The notes under the pieces were generated by a model. The model made no database searches and was not told where the DNA came from. It saw only the letters and a list, made by a program, of their open reading frames with translations. This document shows positions 22,358 to 32,279 of a DNA stretch of 38,639 nt, piece by piece. The stretch comes from Candidatus Gastranaerophilales bacterium HUM_12 (GTDB taxonomy: Bacteria; Cyanobacteriota; Vampirovibrionia; Gastranaerophilales; Gastranaerophilaceae): contig DABJ01000029.1 of the NCBI GenBank assembly GCA_002102825.1, positions 170,075 to 208,713 on the forward strand. Direction: 5' to 3'. The number at the start of each line of letters is the position of its first letter. The first letter of the stretch is position 1. The position numbers and the translations under genes were made by a program.

Positions 22358-25300
22358 TTAGTGGTTGTCGTCATTATTAAAATCTGGAGAACCAAACATT
22401 CCTTCAATTTCTTCCAAAATTGCAGATGGTTTTCTCGCTTGATTTCTTTGAGCAACTGCACGTTTTCTTTCTTCTCTATCACGTTCTTCATTTGCGTTTA
22501 TCAAATGATGGAAACCAGTACCGGCTGGGATTAAACGACCGATAATAACGTTTTCTTTCAAACCTCTTAACAAGTCTTTTTTACCCTCAACTGCAGCTTC
22601 TGTCAAGATTCTTGTTGTTTCTTGGAATGAAGCAGCTGAAATGAAACTTTCAGTGTTCAAAGAAGCTTTTGTAATACCTAACAACATGTATTCACAAGTT
22701 GCCGGAGCCTTACCTGCTTCTTCTGCAGCTTTGTTTTCTTTTTCAAATGTTTGCATTTCAATCAACTCTCCAGGTAATAATTTTGTATCACCTGCATCAG
22801 TAATCTTAACTTTCTTAGTCATTTGACGAACAATGATTTCAATGTGTTTATCAGCAATTTCAACACCTTGTGAACGATATACACGTTGTACTTCGTCTAC
22901 CAAGTATTGTTGAGCTGCTTCAGGTCCACATAATCTCATTACATCATGCGGATTCATAGGACCAGATGTCAATGGTTGACCTTTTGTAATTTTTTGTCCG
23001 TTAGAAACAATTACATTAGCATCAATTGCATATTTAATCTCAGTTGATGAACCGTTTTCATCTAACAAGAACAATCTTGGGAATCCATCATCATCAATTT
23101 CAATCTTAGCTGTACCATCATTTTCAGCCAAAATTGCACAATCCTTAGGTTTTCTACCCTCCAAAAGTTCTTCAACTTTCGGCAAACCTTGAACGATATC
23201 GCCTGTTTTTTCTCTTTCAAATACCAAGGTTGCAATCAAGTCTCCTCTAAGTACCAAAGCACCTGAATCAATTTGAAGCATTGTACCTGGGCTGATTAAG
23301 TAAGGACGACCGTTTCTAATTTGGATTTTGCCTTTATTTACGGCTGTTACAAGCCCTGAAACAGGAGAAGTTTCTCCGCTTTCTGCTAAAACTTTATCAG
23401 CTTTAACAAACTGACCTTTCTTAACCACTGCAGTTCCTTTAACTGAAACAGTTGTTGAAGAACTATCAGAAATTAAAAGAAGTCTTCTTGCATCTTCTTC
23501 TGCATTTTTGATTGAAGCAACCGCATCGTTAACTGCTAGAACTTGAGTTTTCGCAACCGGTGTTCTAGGGTCAATCGTTTCACCGTCTTTTACAAGCAAT
23601 TCAGTTTGTAAAGCAGCATTTGCAGCACCTTCAATTTCACGACGAACAATCAAGTTTTCCAATACAACGATTCTCAAGTTTCCGTTTGAATCAAGTTCTA
23701 CCATACCTTTAAGGTGTGATAAGTACCCTTGCATTTGAAGAACTAAGCTTGTTCTTGTAATTGTTGCACCATCAACGTTTCTTACTCTTGCGCCATCTTT
23801 GTATTGAAGTTGAGTCACAGGAACGATATCAATCAATTCATCAGTTGTGTTGAATTGGATTGAAACATCTTTTTGGTTAACTTCTAATACTTGAACCGGT
23901 CTGATTAAAATTTGTACAGGTTGATTTGCGATTGAATCTTCATCTAATGATAAAGAAGAATCAATTTCTTCATCTAAATCATCAATTGGTAATTCATCAG
24001 CTGTAGAATCCATAATTGTAACAATTGAAGTTTCTTTAGCTTTGATACCGTCAGCGATTACTGTACCTTTTTTAACAACTTCACCCTCGTCAACTTTCAA
24101 TTCTGAAATATTTGACAATGTGTGAACTTCACCAGGTCTAACAGTGATTTCGTGAATAACATCATTGTATTCCTTGAATTCAACAACACCATCAATATGA
24201 CAATAAACGTCTTTTACAATTTCAGTACCAGCTGTAACTGTAGTACCGTTTTCAACCATTTTCAATGTGCTGTCTTTATTGATTTGGTGAACTTCTTCCG
24301 GAATGAATACAACTTTACCAGCTTTAGTAATGATTTGATTTTCATCAACTTCAACATCAACATATCTGATTTCACCAGAAGATGAAACCGTACAATCATC
24401 ATCTATAAGTTCAGCAATAATCATGCCGTTTTCAACTGTTGTATCAACAGGAGCTTTAACGATGTATTTTTCACCAGTTTTGTCAACTGTCCAAAGCTGT
24501 TCTTTTTTAGTTTGCTCGAAAGATGCATTTTCCGGTTGTAAAGAAGCAATAACAATTGTTAACTCTTTACCTTGAACAATCTTTTTAATCTTTTTACCGT
24601 CAAATTTAGCTTCTTCAACAACTAAATCATCACCAACTCTAACTTCACCACCGTGTTCGCAGATTGTTAAAGTTTCAGCCAATTTTTCGCCTTTAGAAAT
24701 TTTTTGACCATCTTTAACAAGAACTTTCGAACCACCAGGTAATGTATAAACATCGCCACCTAAAACCCAAACAATACCTTGTTTGTTTGTAGTTCTAAGA
24801 ACGTTGCCTTGTCTATCTTTCTTTTCATCAGCTTTAAAATCTTCAAATACAACTTCACCACTTATATCAGTTGTAATATCTTTTGTTGCTTTTTCTGTCA
24901 AACGGCTGCTATCACTTTGAGATGATGGAGCATGCTCTGCCATTTTGAAACCTTTAGCAACTTCCATGCCATCAGTGATAAATAATGTAGCACCTGCAGG
25001 AATGTGATATTTAGTTGTTCTCTTTTCGCCTTTAACTTCAATATCAGCTTCGTACATAGAAACTTGAACAATATCACCGTGTCTTGTTCTAAGTTCTCTG
25101 GCTTTGATTTTTGAAACAACTTTACCGGCTTCACGAGCGATAATTTCTTTTTTAGCTTCTTTAACGCCAACAGCACCACCGGTGTGGAATGTTCTCATTG
25201 TTAACTGAGTACCAGGTTCACCGATTGACTGAGCAGCGATAATACCAATTGCTTCACCGATATCAACAAGTTTTTGACTTGTCATTGCCCAACCATAACA

Positions 25301-26212
25301 TTTTTGACAAACACCGTATTCAAGACCGCAAGTCAAACCTGAACGAACTTTAAGTTCATGTAAGTCTAAACCTGAAATCTTCTTGATGTCATCTCTGTCC
25401 ATTGTTTTGCCATTAGCAACTAGTACATTACCATCAGCATCAACTATATCTTGAGCAACTGTTCTTCCCAACAATCTGTCGATTAATGGAACGATAACAG
25501 CATCACCATCAGTGATTGGTTTCATATTAATATATTTTTCAGTGTGACAATCATCAGCTCTGATAATTACATCTTGAGCAACATCAACCAAACGTCTTGT
25601 TAAGTATCCAGAGTCAGCTGTTTTCAATGCTGTATCTACCAGACCTTTACGAGCACCGTATGATGAAATGATGTATTCTGTAACGGATAAGCCTTCTTTA
25701 AAGTTTGATTTAATTGGCAAGTCGATGATTTGACCTTGTGCGTCTGCCATCAAACCTCTCATACCTACCAACTGTGAAACCTGTGACAAGTTACCACGGG
25801 CTCCAGAGAATGCCATCATATATACAGGGTTTAATTTATCAAAATTTTCAACAACTTGTTCTGTAAGTTTTGCTGTTGTTTCAGACCAAGTATCAATAAC
25901 TTTTGTATATCTTTCAACCTCTGTAATTTCACCTTTTAGGTATCTGTTTGTTGATTTTTCAATTTCTTCCTCTGCTGATTTCAATAAGTCTTTTTTAATA
26001 GACGGAACTGACAAGTCAGCAATTGAAATAGTTGTACCAGAAACTGTTGCATATTTATAGCCTAAATGTTTCAACGCATCAGCTAACGATGCAGCTTTAG
26101 CACCACCGTATTCCAAATACATCTGACCTAACAATTTTTTCAATGAACCTTTGTCCATTTGTTTGTTAATGAAATCAGGTGATTTTTTAGTATGTGTATA
26201 TGTGTTTTCCAT
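22358..26212 (-). CDS. rpoC2: DNA-directed RNA polymerase subunit beta-prime, C-terminal part (RpoC2)
   Basis: The 1284-residue protein holds the C-terminal part of beta-prime. Near the N-terminus are FSGARGN and the second zinc site Cys222, Cys295, Cys302, Cys305, then the trigger-loop helix GEPGTQLTMRTFHTGG (331-346). The second trigger-loop half and clamp start with DIVQGLPKVEELLEGRKP at about 1005. The roughly 650 residues between them match in size the SI3 insertion of cyanobacterial RNA polymerase, which is built of sandwich-barrel hybrid motifs. Residues near 765-800 are acidic. GAGGAAAAA precedes the ATG, 44 bp after rpoC1. The split of rpoC into two genes is diagnostic of the cyanobacterial line. 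Confidence 0.97.
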   Translation of the reverse strand: MENTYTHTKKSPDFINKQMDKGSLKKLLGQMYLEYGGAKAASLADALKHLGYKYATVSGTTISIADLSVPSIKKDLLKSAEEEIEKSTNRYLKGEITEVERYTKVIDTWSETTAKLTEQVVENFDKLNPVYMMAFSGARGNLSQVSQLVGMRGLMADAQGQIIDLPIKSNFKEGLSVTEYIISSYGARKGLVDTALKTADSGYLTRRLVDVAQDVIIRADDCHTEKYINMKPITDGDAVIVPLIDRLLGRTVAQDIVDADGNVLVANGKTMDRDDIKKISGLDLHELKVRSGLTCGLEYGVCQKCYGWAMTSQKLVDIGEAIGIIAAQSIGEPGTQLTMRTFHTGGAVGVKEAKKEIIAREAGKVVSKIKARELRTRHGDIVQVSMYEADIEVKGEKRTTKYHIPAGATLFITDGMEVAKGFKMAEHAPSSQSDSSRLTEKATKDITTDISGEVVFEDFKADEKKDRQGNVLRTTNKQGIVWVLGGDVYTLPGGSKVLVKDGQKISKGEKLAETLTICEHGGEVRVGDDLVVEEAKFDGKKIKKIVQGKELTIVIASLQPENASFEQTKKEQLWTVDKTGEKYIVKAPVDTTVENGMIIAELIDDDCTVSSSGEIRYVDVEVDENQIITKAGKVVFIPEEVHQINKDSTLKMVENGTTVTAGTEIVKDVYCHIDGVVEFKEYNDVIHEITVRPGEVHTLSNISELKVDEGEVVKKGTVIADGIKAKETSIVTIMDSTADELPIDDLDEEIDSSLSLDEDSIANQPVQILIRPVQVLEVNQKDVSIQFNTTDELIDIVPVTQLQYKDGARVRNVDGATITRTSLVLQMQGYLSHLKGMVELDSNGNLRIVVLENLIVRREIEGAANAALQTELLVKDGETIDPRTPVAKTQVLAVNDAVASIKNAEEDARRLLLISDSSSTTVSVKGTAVVKKGQFVKADKVLAESGETSPVSGLVTAVNKGKIQIRNGRPYLISPGTMLQIDSGALVLRGDLIATLVFEREKTGDIVQGLPKVEELLEGRKPKDCAILAENDGTAKIEIDDDGFPRLFLLDENGSSTEIKYAIDANVIVSNGQKITKGQPLTSGPMNPHDVMRLCGPEAAQQYLVDEVQRVYRSQGVEIADKHIEIIVRQMTKKVKITDAGDTKLLPGELIEMQTFEKENKAAEEAGKAPATCEYMLLGITKASLNTESFISAASFQETTRILTEAAVEGKKDLLRGLKENVIIGRLIPAGTGFHHLINANEERDREERKRAVAQRNQARKPSAILEEIEGMFGSPDFNNDDNH

Positions 26213-26256
26213 TCTAATTTTTCCTCAATTAGTTATTTCCATTTATTTTAAACCAC

Positions 26257-27966
26257 TTAAACAAGTGCTTTTCTAACTTCTTCGTTAAATATAATTCTAC
26301 CTACGGTAGTTTCTAATTTTTCACCTTTTTCGTCTCTTACGACAATCTTATCGTGTAACTTGATTACACCAACTTCAAGAGCTGAAATCGCATCTTGGAA
26401 GTTGTAGAAGTAACCTTTAATCTCTTGGTTAGGATCCTTGATAGTAGTTAAGTAATACATACCAAGTACCATATCCTGAGATGGAGTTACGATAGGTTTA
26501 CCGTTTGCAGGAGCCAATAAGTTGTTAGTTGCTAACATTAACATTCTTGCTTCTGCCTGAGCTTCAATTGATAATGGAACGTGAACAGCCATTTGGTCAC
26601 CATCGAAGTCAGCATTGAATGCTGTACATGCTAATGGGTGAAGTTGAATTGCACGACCCTCTACCAATTTTGGTTCAAATGCCTGAATACCTAATCTGTG
26701 AAGGGTTGGAGCACGGTTCAACATAACCGGATGTCCATCAATAACCTCTTCTAAGATATCCCATACGATAGGCTCTGAACGTTCAATTTTCTTCTTCGCT
26801 GATTTAATGTTTTGAACATATCCACGTTCAATCAATTTATTAACAACAAATGGTTTGAACAATTCAATCGCCATTTCTTTTGGTAAACCGCATTGGTTCA
26901 ATGTCAATGACGGGCCAACAACGATTACTGAACGACCTGAGTAGTCAACACGTTTACCTAACAAGTTTTGACGGAAACGACCTTGTTTACCTTCAATAAT
27001 GTTAGATAATGATTTCAATGCTCTGTTGTTAGGACCAACAACTGTTCTACCGCGACGACCGTTATCAATTAGAGCATCAACCGCTTCTTGAAGCATTCTC
27101 TTTTCGTTTCTAACGATAATTTCAGGAGCACCCATTTCTAACAATCTTTGTAAACGGTTGTTTCTGTTAATTACACGTCTGTATAAGTCGTTCAAATCAG
27201 ATGTAGCAAATCTACCACCGTCCAATTGAACCATTGGTCTTAAATCAGGAGGTGTAACAGGAAGTACGTCCATAATCATCCAAGTAGGACTTGTTTCAGA
27301 AGAGATAAGATTATCTAATAATCTTAATCTCTTAATTAATTTAGATTTCTTTTGAACTGAAGTTACGTTACCAGCAAGTTCATTTCTGATTTCTTCTGCT
27401 AACTTTTTAGTATCAATTTCTGATAACAATTCTTTAATAGCTTCTGCACCGATACCAACTTTTAAAGTTGATTCTTCGTTTTCAGCCATGTAATCTTCAT
27501 ATTCTTCTTCAGTTAGTAATTGTAATTTTCTGAAATCACTATCACCGCCATCAATTACAACATAGCTGTTGAAATAGATAACTTGTTCCAGATCTTTCAA
27601 AGTCATATCTAAAAGTAAACCAAGGTAAGATGGAATTCCTTTTAAGAACCAAATATGAGAAACAGGAGCTGCAAGCTTAATGTGTCCCATTCTGTGACGT
27701 CTTACTTTTGAATCTGTAACTTCAACACCGCAACGTTCACAGATAATACCTTTATGTCTTACTCTTTTATACTTACCGCAATAACATTCCCAGTCTTTTG
27801 TTGGCCCGAAAATTCTTTCACAGAACAAGCCGTCTCTTTCCGGTTTTAATGTACGGTAGTTGATAGTTTCCGGTTTTGTTACTTCGCCGTGTGACCATTG
27901 AAGAATTCTTTCCGGAGAAGCTATACTAATTCGTATATAATCAAAATAATCAATGCTTGTTGACAT
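26257..27966 (-). CDS. rpoC1: DNA-directed RNA polymerase subunit beta-prime, N-terminal part (RpoC1, gamma)
   Basis: Carries the first half of beta-prime, including the catalytic magnesium site. The 569-residue protein has the N-terminal zinc ribbon Cys61, Cys63, Cys76, Cys79 and the absolutely conserved NADFDGD (451-457) that holds the active-site Mg2+. VDYSGRSVIVVGP and LNRAPTLHRLGIQAFEP are also typical. It ends shortly after the active-site domain, as cyanobacterial RpoC1 does, but is somewhat shorter than the roughly 620 residues usual there. AAGGAGAAC precedes the ATG. It lies 91 bp downstream of rpoB, with a short repeat-rich hairpin region between. Confidence 0.97.
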   Translation of the reverse strand: MSTSIDYFDYIRISIASPERILQWSHGEVTKPETINYRTLKPERDGLFCERIFGPTKDWECYCGKYKRVRHKGIICERCGVEVTDSKVRRHRMGHIKLAAPVSHIWFLKGIPSYLGLLLDMTLKDLEQVIYFNSYVVIDGGDSDFRKLQLLTEEEYEDYMAENEESTLKVGIGAEAIKELLSEIDTKKLAEEIRNELAGNVTSVQKKSKLIKRLRLLDNLISSETSPTWMIMDVLPVTPPDLRPMVQLDGGRFATSDLNDLYRRVINRNNRLQRLLEMGAPEIIVRNEKRMLQEAVDALIDNGRRGRTVVGPNNRALKSLSNIIEGKQGRFRQNLLGKRVDYSGRSVIVVGPSLTLNQCGLPKEMAIELFKPFVVNKLIERGYVQNIKSAKKKIERSEPIVWDILEEVIDGHPVMLNRAPTLHRLGIQAFEPKLVEGRAIQLHPLACTAFNADFDGDQMAVHVPLSIEAQAEARMLMLATNNLLAPANGKPIVTPSQDMVLGMYYLTTIKDPNQEIKGYFYNFQDAISALEVGVIKLHDKIVVRDEKGEKLETTVGRIIFNEEVRKALV

Positions 27967-27990
27967 TTATAATGTTCTCCTTTTTTATCT

Positions 27991-28050
27991 TGTGAATTGT
28001 GAAAGTGAAAAGTCTTAACCAGACTATCCACTATTCACTTTTCACACTTC
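27991..28050. repeat. Heptamer-like repeats and hairpins between rpoB and rpoC1
   Basis: On the minus strand the tandem units GTGAAAA, GTGAATA and GTGGATA appear, then an inner hairpin AGTCT/AGACT, then a second GTGAAAG-like set in inverse orientation. GTGAAAAGT (28005-28013) pairs with ACTTTTCAC (28037-28045). The run leaves both neighbouring genes intact. Confidence 0.55.
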
Positions 28051-28057
28051 ATTTTTA

Positions 28058-31000
28058 TTATAAATCACCGAAAGTAGTTGGTGTTTCAAAGAAATTGATA
28101 TTCAACAACTCTGAATCAACGTCTGATAAAGTACGTTTTGGAGCTGCTTTTCTCAAATCGTCCATATCAGTCATCAAATCTACTTCCTGACCGTCTTTCT
28201 TCGCAACTGTGATGTCAAGACCAATACTTTGTAATTCTCTTACAAGTACCTTGAATGATTCTGGAATACCAGGTCTTGGAATATTATCACCTTTAACGAT
28301 TGCTTCATAAGCTCTGTTACGTCCGTTAACATCATCTGATTTGATTGTTAACATTTCTTGTAGAGTATATGCAGCACCGTAAGCTTCCAATGCCCAAACT
28401 TCCATTTCACCGAATCTTTGACCACCGAATTGAGCTTTACCACCCAATGGTTGTTGAGTTACTAATGAGTAAGGACCTGTACTTCTTGCGTGGATTTTAT
28501 CATCTACCAAGTGAACAAGTTTAAGGAAGTAAGTCCAACCTACAGCAACAGGTCTGTCAAAAGGCTCACCTGTTCTACCATCAATTAGTAATACTTTACC
28601 GTCTTCGCCAACCCAATCACAACCTGATTCTTTGATACCTCTAAGAAGTTCAGCTTTTGTTGCAATTTCTGATTGGTTTTCGCCGTACATTTCATCAAAT
28701 GCTGGAGCTTCGTAGTAATCACGAGTCAAATATGCAGCCAAACCTAACAATAATTCATAAGTTTGACCAACGTTCATACGAGATGGAACACCAAGCGGAT
28801 TCAATACGATATCAACAGGAGTACCGTCTGGCAAGAATGGCATATCTTCCTTAGGTAAAATTCTTGAAACAATACCTTTGTTACCGTGACGTCCAGAAAG
28901 TTTATCACCTACAGAAACTTTACGTTTTTGTGCAATGTAAACTCTGATTACCGTATTAGCACCTGGTGGTAATTCATCACCTTTTTCTCTATCAAATACC
29001 TTAACATCGAGAACTCTACCACCTTCACCGTGAGGAACACGAAGTGAATTATCTTTAACATCTCTTGCTTTTTCAGCGAAGATTGCTCTCAATAATTTTT
29101 CTTCCGGTGGGTGTTCTGATTCACCTTTCGGTGTAACTTTACCAACTAAGATATCATCTGCATAAACTCTGGCACCGATTCTTACAATACCACGTTCATC
29201 TAAGTGTCTCAAAGCATCTTCTGAAACATTAGGAATTTCACGTGTAATTTCTTCCGGTCCCAATTTAGTTTGTCTTGCTTCAATCTCTAATTTTTCAATG
29301 TGTAATGAAGTGAAGATATCATCGTGAACACATCTTTCTGAAAGTAAGATAGCATCTTCGAAGTTATAACCTTCCCAAGGCATATATGCAACCAAAATGT
29401 TTTTACCTAATGAAAGCTCACCGCCACAAGTTGAAGCACCATCGGCGATTACATCACCGGCTTTAACCTTGTCACCTTCGTGAACGATTGGTTTTTGGTT
29501 GATACAAGTATCTTGGTTAGATCTTACATATTTCATAAGAGTATAAATATGTGGTTTGCCATGTGTATCACGGATAACTATTTCTTCACCAACAACTCTT
29601 TCAACAGTACCGTCAACATCTGCAACGATAACCATACCAGAGTCTTTTGCAACACGAGATTCAAGACCTGTACCAACTCTTGGTCTTTCAGTAATCAATA
29701 GAGGTACTGCTTGACGTTGCATGTTAGAACCCATCAATGCACGGTTAGCATCATCGTGTTCAATAAACGGAATCATTGATGTTGCAACTGAGATAATCTG
29801 AATTGGACAAACACCTACAAAGTCGATTTTTGATGCATCACACATGATAAATTCAGATCTGTATCTTGCAGGTACAACTTTTTCAACAAATTTTCTGTCT
29901 TTAGTTAATTTAACATCAGCCGGAGCACAACGATAGTTTTCATCGGCATCTGCTGTCATATAAACAACTTCATTTGTTACAACACCATCTTTAACAACAA
30001 AGAATGGAGATTCAACAAAACCATAGTCGTTAACCTTTGCGTGTGTAGCTAATGAACCAATCAAACCTGCGTTTGGACCTTCCGGAGTTTCAATCGGACA
30101 AATACGTCCATAGTGAGATGGGTGAATATCACGAACTGCGAATCCAGCTCTTTCTCTTTGTAAACCACCAGGTCCTAATGCTGAAATACGTCTTTTGTGG
30201 GTTAATTCAGCAAGAGGGTTAGTTTGATCCATGAACTGTGACAATTGAGAAGAACCGAAGAATTCTTTCAATGAAGCAACCAACGGTTTTGTATTCAACA
30301 AGTTCAATGGTGTTAATGTTTCAGAATCCTGAAGTGTCATTCTTTCTTTAACAATTCTTTCGATTCTTGATAAACCTACTCTGAATTGGTTTTGAAGAAG
30401 TTCACCAACTGAACGAATTCTTCTGTTTCCTAAGTGGTCAATATCATCTAATTGACCTTCATCATAAGTTAAGTTGATTAAATATTCAATTGTTGAAACG
30501 ATATCTTCAACTGTTAATGTTCTTTGGTTCTTAGGAATATTTAAGTTTAATTTTTTGTTTAATTTATAACGACCAACACGACCGATATCATATTTCTTTT
30601 CATCAAAGAATCTTGATTCCAAGATTTGACGTCCGCCTTGAGGAGAAGCAGGATCTCCAGGTCTTAATTTTTTGTATAATTCAATTAATGCATCATCTGT
30701 AGTTTCTGTTGTATCTTTTTCTAAAGTCTTTTTCAAGAACTCAAAGTGAGTGAATTTAGATTCCATTTCAGAAACAGTGATACCCATAGCTTTCAACAAT
30801 GTTGTAGCTAAGATTTTTCTGTTTTTATCAATTTTAACGTGAATAATATCGTTAGAATCTGTTTCAATTTTCAACCAAGCACCTCTGTTAGGAATCATAG
30901 TTGCGTTGTATAAACGTTTTCCTGTAGGAGATGGGTCACACTTGAAGTAAACACCCGGAGAACGAACGATTTGTGATACGATAACACGTTCCGCACCGTT

Positions 31001-31375
31001 TACAATGAATGTACCTTTGTCAGTCATTGTAGGAATATCGCCGATGTAAACTTCTTGTTCTTTAATTTCACCGCTATCACGGTTAACAAGTCTAATCATT
31101 ACACGCAATTGTTTTGCATAAGTTGCGTCATGAATTCTTGCTTCTTCAACTGTGTACTTTGCGTTGTCGAAAGTATAATTTGGTAAGAAGTGTAATTCTA
31201 ATCTGCCTGTATAATCTTTAATAGGAGAGAATGAAAGCAATTCCTCTTTCAAACCTTCTTTTAAAAACCATTCAAACGATTTTTTTTGCACTTCAATAAG
31301 GTCAGGTAAATCATCCAAACGAGTATGAGGAATACCCATTGGTGTTACTCTTTTTGCATATTTTGTCTTAGACAT
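28058..31375 (-). CDS. rpoB: DNA-directed RNA polymerase subunit beta
   Basis: Beta subunit of 1105 residues, of cyanobacterial rather than proteobacterial length. Recognisable stretches are GSSQLSQFMDQTNPLAELTH (rifampicin region), KRRISALGPGG, ERAGFAVRDIHPSHYGRICP, GDKLSGRHGNKG and GGKAQFGGQRFGEMEVWALE. The rifampicin region has the usual sensitive-type residues (Q-L-S-x-F-M-D-Q and the H-K-R-R-I-S-A-L block). The start is at 31375, where GAGGTG lies 5 nt upstream; an in-frame TTG immediately before it is ignored. It is the first gene of the rpoB-rpoC1-rpoC2 transcript, and no ribosomal-protein genes (rplJL) precede it within the 415-bp gap. Confidence 0.98.
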   Translation of the reverse strand: MSKTKYAKRVTPMGIPHTRLDDLPDLIEVQKKSFEWFLKEGLKEELLSFSPIKDYTGRLELHFLPNYTFDNAKYTVEEARIHDATYAKQLRVMIRLVNRDSGEIKEQEVYIGDIPTMTDKGTFIVNGAERVIVSQIVRSPGVYFKCDPSPTGKRLYNATMIPNRGAWLKIETDSNDIIHVKIDKNRKILATTLLKAMGITVSEMESKFTHFEFLKKTLEKDTTETTDDALIELYKKLRPGDPASPQGGRQILESRFFDEKKYDIGRVGRYKLNKKLNLNIPKNQRTLTVEDIVSTIEYLINLTYDEGQLDDIDHLGNRRIRSVGELLQNQFRVGLSRIERIVKERMTLQDSETLTPLNLLNTKPLVASLKEFFGSSQLSQFMDQTNPLAELTHKRRISALGPGGLQRERAGFAVRDIHPSHYGRICPIETPEGPNAGLIGSLATHAKVNDYGFVESPFFVVKDGVVTNEVVYMTADADENYRCAPADVKLTKDRKFVEKVVPARYRSEFIMCDASKIDFVGVCPIQIISVATSMIPFIEHDDANRALMGSNMQRQAVPLLITERPRVGTGLESRVAKDSGMVIVADVDGTVERVVGEEIVIRDTHGKPHIYTLMKYVRSNQDTCINQKPIVHEGDKVKAGDVIADGASTCGGELSLGKNILVAYMPWEGYNFEDAILLSERCVHDDIFTSLHIEKLEIEARQTKLGPEEITREIPNVSEDALRHLDERGIVRIGARVYADDILVGKVTPKGESEHPPEEKLLRAIFAEKARDVKDNSLRVPHGEGGRVLDVKVFDREKGDELPPGANTVIRVYIAQKRKVSVGDKLSGRHGNKGIVSRILPKEDMPFLPDGTPVDIVLNPLGVPSRMNVGQTYELLLGLAAYLTRDYYEAPAFDEMYGENQSEIATKAELLRGIKESGCDWVGEDGKVLLIDGRTGEPFDRPVAVGWTYFLKLVHLVDDKIHARSTGPYSLVTQQPLGGKAQFGGQRFGEMEVWALEAYGAAYTLQEMLTIKSDDVNGRNRAYEAIVKGDNIPRPGIPESFKVLVRELQSIGLDITVAKKDGQEVDLMTDMDDLRKAAPKRTLSDVDSELLNINFFETPTTFGDL

Positions 31376-31560
31376 CAATTCACCTCATTTTAAAATGGTG
31401 TACGTACTATAAAAATTTTTCTAACTTAAGGCTGTAAACCCTCTACCAAAATGGTAAATGTCTGCAATTTTTAATGTTCTGTCAGTTAGTGAAATCCGCT
31501 TGTAATCAAACTTCCAAGATTTAGGCACACTTCGCCCAACTTACTTTTGCATGTTCTTTC

Positions 31561-31588
31561 ATCTTATTACATCAATATTCATAGTCAA
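31561..31588 (-). promoter_or_regulatory. Promoter of rpoB-rpoC1-rpoC2
   Basis: Minus strand: TTGACT (31583-31588), 16 nt, TAAGAT (31561-31566). The start would be near 31554, giving a leader of roughly 180 nt. Confidence 0.6.
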
Positions 31589-31743
31589 GCAAATTTGCCA
31601 TGTTTTTTGGAAAAATTTTTCACTTTTCTTAATAATTTTTTACAAGACAGAATTTTTAAAAATATCAAATGACTGTAAGTTTGACTACGCAAGGGTTTAG
31701 GTCGTCAAGTAAACTTTTGATAATTTTGAATATTGCATAAATA

Positions 31744-31774
31744 AAGGGTTTGAGGCTAATCACCTCAAACCCTT
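31744..31774 (-). terminator. Terminator of the small membrane-protein gene
   Basis: AAGGGTTTGAGG (31744-31755) and CCTCAAACCCTT (31763-31774) form a perfect 12-bp stem with a 7-nt loop. A U-rich TTTATTTAT follows on the minus strand. Confidence 0.8.
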
Positions 31775-31793
31775 ATATAATCAAACTTTCAAT

Positions 31794-32180
31794 CTATGCT
31801 GCGGAATCAAAAATTACACCCCTACCGCCATTTTTATAATGTTCTTTTATTTCTTCCGGTGTTGAATATTTATTATAATTTTCATTATTTCGTTCAACCA
31901 TATAATTTACTAACGGGCCATCCAAAGCATTTGGTTTTAAATTCGGATTTACTGCATGTTGAAACCAACCAAACGGATTTAAAAACGGATTATTCAAATA
32001 CAACATCTGGTTCATAGCCTCTGTTTGTTGCTTGCGTGAAGATGTTGCAATATTATAACCGATTAATCCGACAAGACCAAGACCACCTGCAACAATCAAA
32101 GGTTTTTTCTTTGCAAAATTTACTGCACTTTTAATACTTCCGTACCCACACATACTTCCAAAAACTTTTCCAATACTCAT
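31794..32180 (-). CDS. Small single-pass membrane protein, unknown function
   Basis: No family recognised. The 128-residue protein has a short N-terminus, one transmembrane helix (PLIVAGGLGLVGLIGYNIA, about residues 27-45) and a polar, Asn- and Pro-rich remainder (LNNPFLNPFGWFQHAVNPNL). It ends with GGRGVIFDSAA. The start at 32180 is preferred because AAAGGGG lies 8 nt upstream. An in-frame ATG six codons earlier has only a weak TAGGAAAAA and remains possible. It is monocistronic, bounded by its own terminator, and lies between rpoB and the divergent pgeF. It shares only the general layout (short helix, polar flanks) with the protein at 19592. Confidence 0.65.
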   Translation of the reverse strand: MSIGKVFGSMCGYGSIKSAVNFAKKKPLIVAGGLGLVGLIGYNIATSSRKQQTEAMNQMLYLNNPFLNPFGWFQHAVNPNLKPNALDGPLVNYMVERNNENYNKYSTPEEIKEHYKNGGRGVIFDSAA

Positions 32181-32259
32181 AACATTTTCCCCTTTCATTT
32201 TTTCCTATACTCCCATATAAAAAATTTTTGGCAAAAGTTATTGCTAAGTCCCCTCACAT

Positions 32260-32279
32260 CATATCATATCATATCATAT
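32260..32279. repeat. Pentanucleotide tandem repeat (CATAT)4
   Basis: Four exact CATAT units with partial units on both sides. They lie about 80-100 bp upstream of the leftward gene at 32180 and over 200 bp upstream of pgeF. Confidence 0.8.

Larger units (their letters stand above)
31379..31793. other. Gene-free region upstream of rpoB
   Basis: The 415 bp hold the rpoB promoter (31561-31588) and a leader of about 180 nt. The leader contains the inverted repeat TACCA-AAA-TGGTA (31444-31456) next to GGGTTTACAGCC. An imperfect hairpin lies around 31678-31716, and the terminator of the neighbouring minus-strand gene is at 31744-31774. No coding region is supported. Confidence 0.55.

Noticed and set aside
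24898..25179. 93-codon minus-strand frame inside rpoC2
   Set aside because: It is an alternative frame of a highly conserved gene, with no ribosome site.
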